7,295 nucleotides of DNA. Source: Desulfobacteraceae bacterium. Lineage in GTDB: Bacteria; Desulfobacterota; Desulfobacteria; Desulfobacterales; Desulfosalsimonadaceae. The position numbers and the translations under genes are program-made. Positions 1-5,878 of this stretch are shown in pieces. Location of the stretch: positions 1 to 7,295 of the forward strand of contig JAGGYV010000103.1 in NCBI GenBank assembly GCA_021162325.1, in the 5' to 3' direction. The stretch's first letter is position 1. Every line of letters begins with the position of its first letter. Below the pieces are notes generated by a model, which saw only the letters and a list, made by a program, of their open reading frames with translations, made no database searches and was not told where the DNA came from.

Positions 1-57
1 GATCGCATGTATGAAGAAGGACTGGCACTGATATTCAGGGGATTGTGTAAAATTTGA
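1..57 (+). CDS. possible C-terminal tail of an unidentified protein (partial)
   Basis: Frame 1 is open from the window edge to a TGA at 55-57 and reads DRMYEEGLALIFRGLCKI. The other two plus frames close earlier. Eighteen residues are too few to name a family, and the reading could be accidental or part of a dispersed repeat. It is listed because the window starts inside it and the composition is protein-like. Confidence 0.22.
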   Translation, partial: DRMYEEGLALIFRGLCKI

Positions 58-261
58 ATTGAGCGATTTCCAATTTTACCGCACCTACGGCGTCAAATTC
101 CGCCTCGCATAGCAGGCTATAGCGGAGACATAATTTTCCTTGTATCTGCAGCAAACCTGAAAATCGTTTAACATTGAAAAATTTATATTTTCAGATAGTT
201 ACAGTCGGATATTTCGTTTTATCCATAAATACTAATTATCACTATAGAAGGGGAGGTACTT
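58..261. other. intergenic region with a small bulged hairpin
   Basis: No gene is visible here. Bases 105-125 can fold into a hairpin: ATAG/CTAT around a CAGG loop, then a one-base bulge, then CGC/GCG and a T-G wobble. No T-run follows, so it is not a standard terminator. AATTG/CAATT gives a weaker hairpin just upstream. The last 100 bases are AT-rich and must hold the promoter of the next gene, but I could not find a convincing -35/-10 pair. Confidence 0.3.
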
Positions 262-915
262 ATGACCGAAGCAACTGTTCAGGCCCTTGACGGCCTCAGG
301 GATCTTTCAATGGTAAAATGGTATATCATACCGATACTGATGATTGTTCTCTATATTTATGCAAAAGAAATCAAGCTGGCCCGTTCAACCAGCAACTGGA
401 ATGCGGTTTTTGCAGGGCTCACACTCTTCGGCGTCGATTTTTTCAATGAGACCTGGAATGGATGGGTTCTGCATTTCACCCAGCGATCCGCCTTCTGGAC
501 AACGCCGGGAGACACTGCGCTGCGCACTATGGTCGGTTGGAACATTGAAATCATCTTCATGTTCCTGCTTTCGGGTATTGTCTATTATCATACGCTTTCT
601 GAAAGCACGACGGAAAAAATATTGGGCATCCCTGAAAAGTGGTTTTGGGCCATAGGTTTTTCGGTTTTTGCTGTTTTTATTGAATGCCTTCTCAATGCAG
701 GTGGGCACCTGGTCTGGGAATACCCGTTTTGGGAACGTACCTTCAAAGGTGTCTGGTTGATATTCTTTTTTGGATACTTTCACTTTTTTTGTGCCATAAT
801 TTTTGTGATTAGCTTGAAATCAATGAAGAATAAAATTATTACACTGTCGATTATTTATGCTGTACCGACAATTATGAATATCCTTGCCTTCGGTTTTCTG
901 GGCTGGAATTATTAG
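262..915 (+). CDS. polytopic membrane protein of unknown function, 217 aa
   Basis: The family is not recognised. The ATG is preceded by a strong AAGGGGAGG ribosome site (248-256) with 5-base spacing, which supports this start. By eye the protein has about six hydrophobic segments, near residues 19-35, 47-61, 92-110, 127-145, 163-185 and 191-210, and no cleavable signal peptide, so it should sit in the inner membrane. Unusual polar residues lie in or next to these segments: D59, N62, E63 and N66 in a Trp-rich stretch (FFNETWNGW), E96 in WNIEII, E141, N145 and H149 in ECLLNAGGH, E153, and H174. They could bind a metal, cofactor or lipid, but that is inference. The loop at 79-87 (WTTPGDTAL) looks like a conserved motif. 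The gene is alone on this strand and ends in a strong terminator, so it is probably monocistronic. Confidence 0.85.
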   Translation: MTEATVQALDGLRDLSMVKWYIIPILMIVLYIYAKEIKLARSTSNWNAVFAGLTLFGVDFFNETWNGWVLHFTQRSAFWTTPGDTALRTMVGWNIEIIFMFLLSGIVYYHTLSESTTEKILGIPEKWFWAIGFSVFAVFIECLLNAGGHLVWEYPFWERTFKGVWLIFFFGYFHFFCAIIFVISLKSMKNKIITLSIIYAVPTIMNILAFGFLGWNY

Positions 916-964
916 CACGGATGTCCATATAAAAATTAAAATTCGATGGATGAAATAAAAAAAA

Positions 965-1010
965 TCCCCTGGAATCAGAATGACAGGTTCCGGGGGAACT
1001 TTTTTTATTT
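965..1010. terminator. bidirectional intrinsic terminator between convergent genes
   Basis: A 10-base stem, TCCCCTGGAA (965-974) with TTCCGGGGGA (988-997), is complete on the plus strand counting one G-U wobble. It has a 13-base loop and is followed by a T-run from 1000. On the minus strand the same stem has one C-A mismatch and is followed by a run of eight T (the A-run at 957-964). It therefore fits termination of both the membrane-protein gene and the convergent lysine-rich gene. Confidence 0.85.
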
Positions 1011-1016
1011 TTTTCA

Positions 1017-1031
1017 CCCGGATAAACCGGG
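1017..1031. repeat. short hairpin CCCGG-ATAAA-CCGGG
   Basis: This is a perfect 5-base stem with a 5-base loop just after the T-run of the bidirectional terminator. On the minus strand it lies between the stop of the lysine-rich gene and the main terminator stem, so it may protect or shape that transcript's 3' end. It lacks its own T-run. Confidence 0.4.
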
Positions 1032-1072
1032 AAAGTTAAAAGTGAGCTATAACGTTTGTAGAGACAGCGCAT

Positions 1073-1171
1073 TTATTTTTTTTCTTTTTTCTTCTTCCGC
1101 TTTTCCTTTAGTGTTTTGCCTTTTTTTTGTTCTTCGCGTTTGCCTTTATCTTTTTTTCCCTTGTCGCCCAT
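1073..1171 (-). CDS. tiny lysine-rich protein, 32 aa
   Basis: ATG on the minus strand at 1171 and TAA at 1073-1075 enclose 32 codons. The product begins MGDKGKKDKGKREEQKKG and ends KEKRKKKKEKK. It has 16 Lys and 2 Arg against 6 acidic residues, a net charge near +12, no hydrophobic core, and is probably disordered. A very strong AGGGAGGGG site lies 5 bases before the ATG, which is the best evidence that it is translated, and the gene ends towards a terminator that also works on this strand. I recall similar short MGDKGKKDKGKRE proteins annotated as hypothetical in deltaproteobacteria, but could not search. Nucleic-acid or ribosome binding is a guess from charge alone. The MITE-like element sits 43 bases upstream of the ATG and may affect its promoter. 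Confidence 0.75.
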   Translation of the reverse strand: MGDKGKKDKGKREEQKKGKTLKEKRKKKKEKK

Positions 1172-1206
1172 CTCAGCCCCTCCCTGTTTAAATAAAATTT
1201 ACACAA

Positions 1207-1372
1207 CATGCGTTGATGGCGTCGTAAAAAGTCCAAATTCTTTGTTGCGCTGCATCCTTCGCTTCTTCATGGTACGATAAGTACAAATTATTACTCAGGA
1301 TTTGCGCGCCTCGAATTTGGAATTTTTTTCTTTGCCATCGGAATTCGACTTTTTACGAGTTTGTCATGCGTT
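1207..1372. mobile_element. MITE-like element with 12-bp inverted ends and 8-bp flanking direct repeats
   Basis: CATGCGTT occurs at 1207-1214 and again at 1365-1372, like a target-site duplication, and encloses a 150-base segment. Near its ends are the perfect 12-base inverted repeats TCGTAAAAAGTC (1222-1233) and GACTTTTTACGA (1347-1358). Inside is a second inverted pair, CCAAATTC (1233-1240) with GAATTTGG (1313-1320), with matching GCGC and ATCC/GGAT blocks further in. GATGGC (1215-1220) recurs inverted as GCCATC (1334-1339). The element encodes nothing and could fold into a long imperfect hairpin. It fits a non-autonomous transposon or dispersed palindromic repeat. A related 20-mer at 6781-6800 shows that it is repeated locally. 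Confidence 0.65.
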
Positions 1373-1468
1373 TATTCTCTCGGTTTTTTTAGCAACAGGC
1401 GTACTCCGAATTATTGAAAAAGAAACCATTTAAATTTTTGAGCAACCAAACTATTTTTTCCCGTGAGA
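1373..1468. other. short intergenic region downstream of khpA
   Basis: This AT-rich stretch lies between the MITE-like element and the end of the KH-domain gene. I see no gene and no stem with a T-run on the minus strand, so the KH-domain transcript may read into the element. Confidence 0.3.
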
Positions 1469-1702
1469 TTATTCTATAATTTCCAAAACCGCTCTTTTCT
1501 TTATCTTGGCTGACGCAGCACTTAAGATCAATCGCATCGCTTGAGCTGTTTGGCCCTTTTTCCCGATAACTTTCCCCATATCCTCTTTGGCAACCTTTAA
1601 TTCTAAAACAGAGGAGTGGCTTCCCTCTATCTCTTCAACCGTTACTTGTTCCGGATTATCAACCAGTGACTGGGCAATGTACTTAATCAGCTCTTTCATC
1701 AT
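1469..1702 (-). CDS. khpA: KH-domain RNA-binding protein, KhpA/YlqC type
   Basis: The 77-residue product matches the size and layout of KhpA (YlqC) proteins, a single KH domain that binds RNA and in several bacteria pairs with KhpB/Jag. What is seen: an N-terminal helix (MKELIKYIAQSLVDNPEQV), a beta stretch, and the KH signature VIGKKGQTAQAMRLILSAA with the GxxG loop G47-K48-K49-G50. The C-terminus ends in a short beta strand (RAVLEIIE). Two ATG codons are adjacent; the first lies 7 bases after AGGA and is preferred. In many bacteria khpA sits between rpsP and rimM/trmD. Here it stands alone, divergent from an acyltransferase and upstream of a MITE-like element, so it may be a relocated gene or a second copy. 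The family call is firm; the cellular role is inferred from the family. Confidence 0.88.
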   Translation of the reverse strand: MMKELIKYIAQSLVDNPEQVTVEEIEGSHSSVLELKVAKEDMGKVIGKKGQTAQAMRLILSAASAKIKKRAVLEIIE

Positions 1703-2008
1703 AGCGCCATCCTTTATTGCATTGGTTATTGAGAGATTAGAATAAAAATACTATACTGATTTTTTTTAATAATGACATCTTGGGCAATAAAAAACAATAG
1801 CCATTATATGTCACTGGATTGCATGGAATACCGGCCACAATGACAGTGTTGCAGCACCTCTTCAATTTTTCATATTGGACGTTTTTGTTGCCGTCTGTTA
1901 AAATAAAGTGTTTTTGTAAAAAAAATGAATCGGTTAAAATCTTTTTAAAATGGTTCCAATGTGAGAGAGACATCAACACAGTCTGTTTTTTTATATTGAT
2001 ATTTAATT
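1703..2008. other. divergent intergenic region between khpA and the acyltransferase gene
   Basis: About 300 AT-rich bases hold no credible gene; the open frames on both strands lack ribosome sites and protein-like composition. Outward promoters for both neighbours should lie here. A TATAAT is present on the minus strand (1803-1808) but has only a poor -35 (GTATTC, 17 bases away). The plus-strand candidate is listed separately. Confidence 0.4.
1875..1904 (+). promoter_or_regulatory. possible sigma70-type promoter for the acyltransferase gene
   Basis: TTGGAC (1875-1880) is followed after 18 bases by TAAAAT (1899-1904). Both hexamers are close to consensus. The implied 5' leader would be about 120 bases. 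AT-rich DNA produces such matches by chance, so this is tentative. Confidence 0.3.
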
Positions 2009-2017
2009 TTGTTACAC

Positions 2018-2022
2018 AAGGA
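2018..2022 (+). promoter_or_regulatory. ribosome site that fixes the acyltransferase start at 2030
   Basis: AAGGA lies 7 bases before the ATG at 2030. A longer reading from a TTG at 2009 would begin upstream of this site and has no ribosome site of its own, so the ATG is the likelier start. Confidence 0.7.
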
Positions 2023-2029
2023 AATAATA

Positions 2030-3043
2030 ATGCAGGACAATTGTGATCGTAATGAAGCATTTGCTTTTAATCACTTGCCCGTTTCTGTTGAAGCAATTCA
2101 AGCTTATACGCGAAGGTATTTTCCTCAAAAAGAGATAAAGGGATATTTTGTAAAAAGAATTTTAATCTGGATATTTATAACCTTTCTCAGGGTCTTGCCC
2201 CACCATGTTGCCTATTATTTAGGCACATTTATCGGTAAGATATTGTATTTTATTAAAGTTAAAGAGAATATCGCCTCAACGAATCTTGACATCGTATATG
2301 GTGATACAAAATCGGCAGCAGAGAAAAAGGCCATTTACAGAGCCTCTATGATAAATTTTGGTCATGTCATAATTAACTATATGCGGTTGCCGTTTGCCGG
2401 AGAAGCATTCTGGACAAAACACTGCGAACTGGTTAACGAAGAAGTTCTTAAGAAAGCCGCAAATAAGAAAAAGGGCGTTCTTTTTATCGGGGGGCATATC
2501 GGCATGTGGGATCTTGCCGGTGGAAAGATTGGGATGTCCGGTTACCCGACGGCAGTTGTTTCTGATGGCGTCGTCGATCCGGCAATCAACAAACTTGTTT
2601 GTGATGCCAGAACGGCAATGAATATGGGGGGCATTGACATCCGGAATTCGATGGATCAGATTTTTTCCGGCTTAAAGCGTGGCGAATCCATTGTTCTGGC
2701 CATTGATCATAACATGAAAAGAGGGCGGGGCGTTTTTCTTGATTGGATGGGGAAAAAAACTTCATCTGTCAAATCAACTGCTTATATCGTCAGGGAGTCT
2801 GGGGCGGCCGTGATACCGGGGTTTATGGTTCAGCAGGGGCCAAAAGCGTTTAAAATGATTTTAGGAGATGAACTCCCATGGCTGGAACACCCTGAAGACC
2901 CTGAAAAAGAGCTGCTGATGAATAACCAGAATCAGGCGGATGCCGTTCAGAAAATTATCCTGAAACATCCGGAATTGTGGCTTTGGATTTACAAAAGATG
3001 GAAAACCTGTCCTGACGGGGAGTTAAATCCTTATACGAAATAA
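2030..3043 (+). CDS. LpxL/HtrB-family acyltransferase (lipid A-type), 337 aa
   Basis: The product resembles the family that adds secondary acyl chains to lipid A or other glycolipids on the cytoplasmic face of the inner membrane, using acyl-ACP or acyl-CoA. What is seen: an N-terminal extension of about 40 residues; a hydrophobic anchor near residues 43-75 (ILIWIFITFLRVLPHH); NLDIVYG, typical after the anchor; the catalytic HX4D motif H156-IGMW-D161 within GGHIGMWD; the DHNMKRGRGVFLDWMG block (226-241), equivalent to the family's DQ...GVFV.FFG region; and the closing HPELWLWIYKRWKT (313-326), typical of the family. Length is near the usual 300-340. No other lipid A gene is adjacent, so the acceptor (lipid A, ornithine lipid or another lipid) cannot be read from context. 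A specific symbol such as lpxL is not justified. No hairpin-plus-T-run terminator follows; inverted REP-like palindromes lie 82 bases downstream. Confidence 0.85.
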   Translation: MQDNCDRNEAFAFNHLPVSVEAIQAYTRRYFPQKEIKGYFVKRILIWIFITFLRVLPHHVAYYLGTFIGKILYFIKVKENIASTNLDIVYGDTKSAAEKKAIYRASMINFGHVIINYMRLPFAGEAFWTKHCELVNEEVLKKAANKKKGVLFIGGHIGMWDLAGGKIGMSGYPTAVVSDGVVDPAINKLVCDARTAMNMGGIDIRNSMDQIFSGLKRGESIVLAIDHNMKRGRGVFLDWMGKKTSSVKSTAYIVRESGAAVIPGFMVQQGPKAFKMILGDELPWLEHPEDPEKELLMNNQNQADAVQKIILKHPELWLWIYKRWKTCPDGELNPYTK

Positions 3044-3328
3044 TCAATTTATCAGATTCAATCGTACCGGCCCTTGATATTCTTCAGCTAACTCAGTAAG
3101 TTCTCAATAAACTCGGGCAAAAATACTGGATTCCCGCCTTCGCGGGAATGACGATCCAAGAAAATTGCCTTCTGCCGGTCATTCCCGCGAAGGCGGGAAT
3201 CCAGTGCCGAATCAAAGCTAAAATTTTGCTTGAACTTTTTGAGAGGTTACTAATTTTATTTGTAATATTTTGATATAATTGATAAGTTATGCTTTTATGC
3301 AGTGATAATAAATTACCATGAAAAGTTT
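3044..3328. other. convergent intergenic region with REP-like pair
   Basis: This region separates two convergent genes. Apart from the paired palindromes it holds only AT-rich DNA with no T-run terminator on either strand. A minus-strand open frame that crosses it reads WIPAFAGMT, the usual false translation of this repeat class, and is not a gene. Confidence 0.5.
3125..3205. repeat. inverted pair of REP-like palindromes
   Basis: ACTGGATTCCCGCCTTCGCG and its continuation (3125-3152) is repeated as its exact reverse complement at 3178-3205: a perfect 28-base inverted repeat around a 25-base spacer. Each arm is itself a hairpin, ATTCCCGC-CTTC-GCGGGAAT in the left arm (3130-3149). TTCCCGC...GCGGGAATGAC units of this kind are common dispersed repeats in Proteobacteria and are often mobilised by REP-associated tyrosine transposases. 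Placement between convergent genes is typical, and the folded RNA could protect or end transcripts. Confidence 0.85.
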
Positions 3329-4153
3329 TTATGGCGTTTCCCAGTTGCCGTAAATTTTTAAGGGTCTTTTTTCCCATTTACCGTTTTTGTTTTTTAAAAT
3401 GCCCATGACTAAGTGATTGTTGATGATTTTTTTAACTTTAAATTCGCGTCCCCAATAATCCTGAATCGTAATTCCTTTTCGTACCCGCCTTTTTGCTTCC
3501 CTTTGCCGACAGAAATCACAGAACCAGGCATGCGCAGGGATAACGGTATTTTTTTCAACCTGGTCGATTTCCTCTGTTTTTCCGCACCCGTTGCAGATCC
3601 TTTTGCGGAGCTTGATTTTGGTTTTCTGTTTAGGGCTTTTTAGTTTTTCAAGGGCTGAATTTTTTTCAAGGGCTTGAGTTTCAAGCAAATATTCGATAAA
3701 ATCAAAATCATCAACCGGTTCCGGGGTTGGTTTTTGTTCTGGTTCCTGAACTGGTTTTTGCGCGTTGCTTTTTTTTAGGGTGGGATCACGGGGTTTGACT
3801 TTTTTGATTTTTGGGGCCTGCGGGCCTTGTTTTTGTTCTTTTTTTGCCAGCTGCTTTTTTAAGTTATCGTGCTGTTGCCGACAATCATTGCACCAGTCGT
3901 CTTTGCCGTCAGGGGTGTCAGGATAATCGTCAAACGCGTCAATGAGTCGGGTTTTGCCACATTTTTTACATGTTTTATTCAGCGGGGCAGATGCCTTTTC
4001 CTTTTCCTTTAATTTTTGAGCAAATTGATCAAAGCAGACTTTGCAGAAAGCATATCGGCCATCCGGGCTGTATTGGTTTTCGTAAAAGTCGTCATGCGGT
4101 TTGACTTTTCGGCAGCTTTTGCAGGCTTTCTCGTTAATTTGGGTCATAACCAT
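3329..4153 (-). CDS. protein with three four-cysteine zinc-binding modules, 274 aa
   Basis: No named family is recognised. Three CxxC...CxxC modules are plain: C11/C14/C37/C40, C62/C65/C88/C91 and C187/C190/C212/C215. The first two have identical spacing (22 residues between pairs) and share a PDG turn before the second pair, so they look like a tandem duplication; the third has 21. A Lys/Gln/Pro-rich, probably disordered linker (about 95-148) joins module 2 to an acidic helix (DDFDFIEYLLETQALEK), then module 3. The C-terminal 45 residues (ITIQDYWGREFKV...) look like a small beta domain. Such CKxCGxxK...DGxxxxCxxC modules often occur in nuclease- or phage-linked zinc proteins, so nucleic-acid binding is possible but unproven. 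It starts 17 bases after the pyruvate kinase stop, so it is probably co-transcribed. The ribosome site is weak (AGAAAA). ATGs at 4153 and 4147 are both possible starts. Confidence 0.8.
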   Translation of the reverse strand: MVMTQINEKACKSCRKVKPHDDFYENQYSPDGRYAFCKVCFDQFAQKLKEKEKASAPLNKTCKKCGKTRLIDAFDDYPDTPDGKDDWCNDCRQQHDNLKKQLAKKEQKQGPQAPKIKKVKPRDPTLKKSNAQKPVQEPEQKPTPEPVDDFDFIEYLLETQALEKNSALEKLKSPKQKTKIKLRKRICNGCGKTEEIDQVEKNTVIPAHAWFCDFCRQREAKRRVRKGITIQDYWGREFKVKKIINNHLVMGILKNKNGKWEKRPLKIYGNWETP

Positions 4154-4170
4154 ATTATTATTTTCTGATA

Positions 4171-5583
4171 TTATTTCCGTTTCAATAGATTTTTTGCGGT
4201 GCTGATTTCAACGTATGACGCCCCGTTGTTTGAACCGAAATTCCCGGCCAGGACGGTGATCAAATCGTCTTTTTTAAAACGGTTTTCCGCCAATAAACGG
4301 TTGAGAGCGGTTTTTAGAAATTCATGGGACGACAGATCCGGTTTCATATAATACGAACGGACACCGAATGATAGGGCCAGTTCCCGCGTGACACGGTTAC
4401 TGTAGCAAAACGCGTAAATCATATTTTCACCGCGATAGGCAGCCAGACTCAGTATGGTTTTACCGCTGATGGTATCGGCAATCAGGGCTTTGGTATTCAG
4501 CCGCAGTGCCGATTTTACGGCTGCTTTGGAGAGATAACCGGTCGCGTCATTGTCGTTTTCATAGGAGGTATCAATAAATGTGCTGAGGCTGGACTCTACT
4601 TCAACGGCTATTTTAGTCATCATTTTTACGGCTTCCACCGGATATTTTCCGTTAGCCGTTTCCCCGGAGAGCATGACTGCGTCCGTATGATCCAGACAGG
4701 CATTGGCAACATCAGACACCTCGGCACGTGTTGGTCTTGGTGAATTCACCATGGACTGGAGCATCTGGGTGGCGATAATTACCGGTTTTCTCCGTTCAAT
4801 ACACTTTCGGACCAGTTTTTTCTGGATAATCGGTATTCTTTCCGCCGGGATTTCGATGGCCAGGTCGCCTCGGGCAATCATGACACCAAAACAACAATCA
4901 AGTATTTCATCAATATTATTAACGCCTTCCTGGTTTTCTATTTTGGCGATAATTTTAACCAGGCTTTTTTTTGCGTCCAGGATTTTTTGGATGGCAAGGA
5001 TATCCTCTTTGCGCCTGACAAACGAATGGGCGATAAAATCAATGTTGTGCTCGGCGGCAAATTCAATAAAAAGTTTGTCTTTTTCGCTGAGTGCGGGAAG
5101 GTTTTTTATTTTTACAGACGGTAGATTGACGCCTTTACGGCTTTTGATGGACCCGTCATTTTTGACTTCACATGTCAGGGCATCATTTTTTTTGTCCACA
5201 ACACATAGCTCAATATCCCCGTCATCAATCAAAATCCTGTCTCCGGAAGACATGTCGTCGACAAAGTCATCATAGTTGACAAACAGGCATTCGTTTGAAG
5301 ATGATTTGTTTTTATTCCCTTTAATGGAAATTATATCCCCGGCTTTGACGGGTATTTCTTTGTCCATTCTCGTAATACGGATTTCTGGCCCCTTTGTGTC
5401 GATCATCAGGGCAATCCTGTTAGAGACCGCGCGAACGTTTTGGACCACCTTTAACGCTTCTTCAAGTGTCTGGTGGGCAGTATTCATCCGGACTACGTTC
5501 ATCCCGGCGGCAAACATTTGTTCCAGTAAGGGGACATCACACATTCGGTCCGAAATGGTGGCGATAATTTTTGTTTTTTTCAT
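4171..5583 (-). CDS. pyk: pyruvate kinase, atypical N-terminal motif
   Basis: This cytoplasmic glycolytic enzyme transfers phosphate from phosphoenolpyruvate to ADP to give pyruvate and ATP. At 470 residues it has the usual bacterial length. Seen in order: TKIIATISDR at the start of the barrel, D62-TKGPEIR (62-69), the B domain (about 72-160), the active-site signature IIAKIENQEG with K214 and E216, ARGDLAIE (237-244) with D240, ATQML with T272, then TRAEVSDVANACLDHTDAVMLSGETA and the C-terminal domain. The common IGPAS and NFSHG motifs are replaced by ISDR and MNTAH: R32, N34 and H37 remain, but the Ser that helps bind K+ is Ala (A36). Bacteroidetes enzymes, as I recall them, share this variant. 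Glu in KGPEIR (E67) is the residue linked to K+-dependent enzymes. The C-terminus is GSNNGASYVEIS rather than the usual G...G.TN...V. AAGG lies 8 bases before the ATG. The zinc-module gene follows 17 bases later. Confidence 0.92.
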   Translation of the reverse strand: MKKTKIIATISDRMCDVPLLEQMFAAGMNVVRMNTAHQTLEEALKVVQNVRAVSNRIALMIDTKGPEIRITRMDKEIPVKAGDIISIKGNKNKSSSNECLFVNYDDFVDDMSSGDRILIDDGDIELCVVDKKNDALTCEVKNDGSIKSRKGVNLPSVKIKNLPALSEKDKLFIEFAAEHNIDFIAHSFVRRKEDILAIQKILDAKKSLVKIIAKIENQEGVNNIDEILDCCFGVMIARGDLAIEIPAERIPIIQKKLVRKCIERRKPVIIATQMLQSMVNSPRPTRAEVSDVANACLDHTDAVMLSGETANGKYPVEAVKMMTKIAVEVESSLSTFIDTSYENDNDATGYLSKAAVKSALRLNTKALIADTISGKTILSLAAYRGENMIYAFCYSNRVTRELALSFGVRSYYMKPDLSSHEFLKTALNRLLAENRFKKDDLITVLAGNFGSNNGASYVEISTAKNLLKRK

Positions 5584-5878
5584 TAATTTACCTTATCTGA
5601 AACGGTTTTTTAAAATAGTTTGAAATATCCGGTGGCGTTTTTGGTGTAATATTCAGGTTGTTTATTCAAAAAAATAATTATTATAGTTTAATCCGGTTAA
5701 CCATTACATACAAGTAATTTTCACCAGTAATTTTTAACGGATCGGTTTTTTTAGATGTTAATGTTGATACCGGATATATGGCTAAAGCTAAATATCAATT
5801 GAAGTCGGCTGTCATTACTGGTAGATTTTCATTATGTATATAGATGGGTTACTGAAATAAAATCCGGGAGAGGGTGAT
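5584..5878. other. divergent intergenic region between pyk and the hydratase gene
   Basis: About 295 AT-rich bases hold no gene. Structure seen: ATATCCGGT (5625-5633) recurs inverted as ACCGGATAT (5769-5777); a perfect palindrome GGTTAACC (5695-5702); ATCCGGTTAA (5691-5700) recurs inverted with one base missing as TTAACGGAT (5734-5742), followed by CGG and a T-run; and AGTAATTTT occurs twice (5713-5721, 5726-5734). These could be regulator sites for one or both genes. Confidence 0.4.
5799..5827 (+). promoter_or_regulatory. possible sigma70-type promoter for the hydratase gene
   Basis: TTGAAG (5799-5804), 17 bases, then TAGATT (5822-5827). The spacing is ideal and the implied leader is about 45 bases before the ATG at 5879. 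The -10 hexamer is only a fair match. Confidence 0.35.

Noticed and set aside
344..783. Alternative-frame open readings inside the membrane-protein gene
   Set aside because: The 217-residue frame has the strong ribosome site and coherent hydrophobic segments; the others do not.
946..1191. 81-residue plus-strand open frame after the membrane protein
   Set aside because: It runs through the terminator and is antisense to the lysine-rich gene; its Phe-rich tail is just the complement of lysine codons.
1737..2060. Overlapping open frames on both strands between khpA and the acyltransferase gene
   Set aside because: They are low-complexity, AT-driven, have no ribosome sites and occupy an obvious divergent promoter region.
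3125..3205. CRISPR-like array
   Set aside because: There are only two units, in inverted rather than direct orientation, with a single 25-base spacer.
3093..3377. 94-residue minus-strand open frame containing HWIPAFAGMT and VIPAKAGIQ
   Set aside because: These peptides are the well-known false translation of the REP-like palindromes. There is no ribosome site, and it overlaps the end of the zinc-module gene.
4703..5623. Two long plus-strand open frames antisense to pyruvate kinase
   Set aside because: They are shadows of a clearly conserved gene; their Ser/Ile-rich composition is typical of antisense translation.
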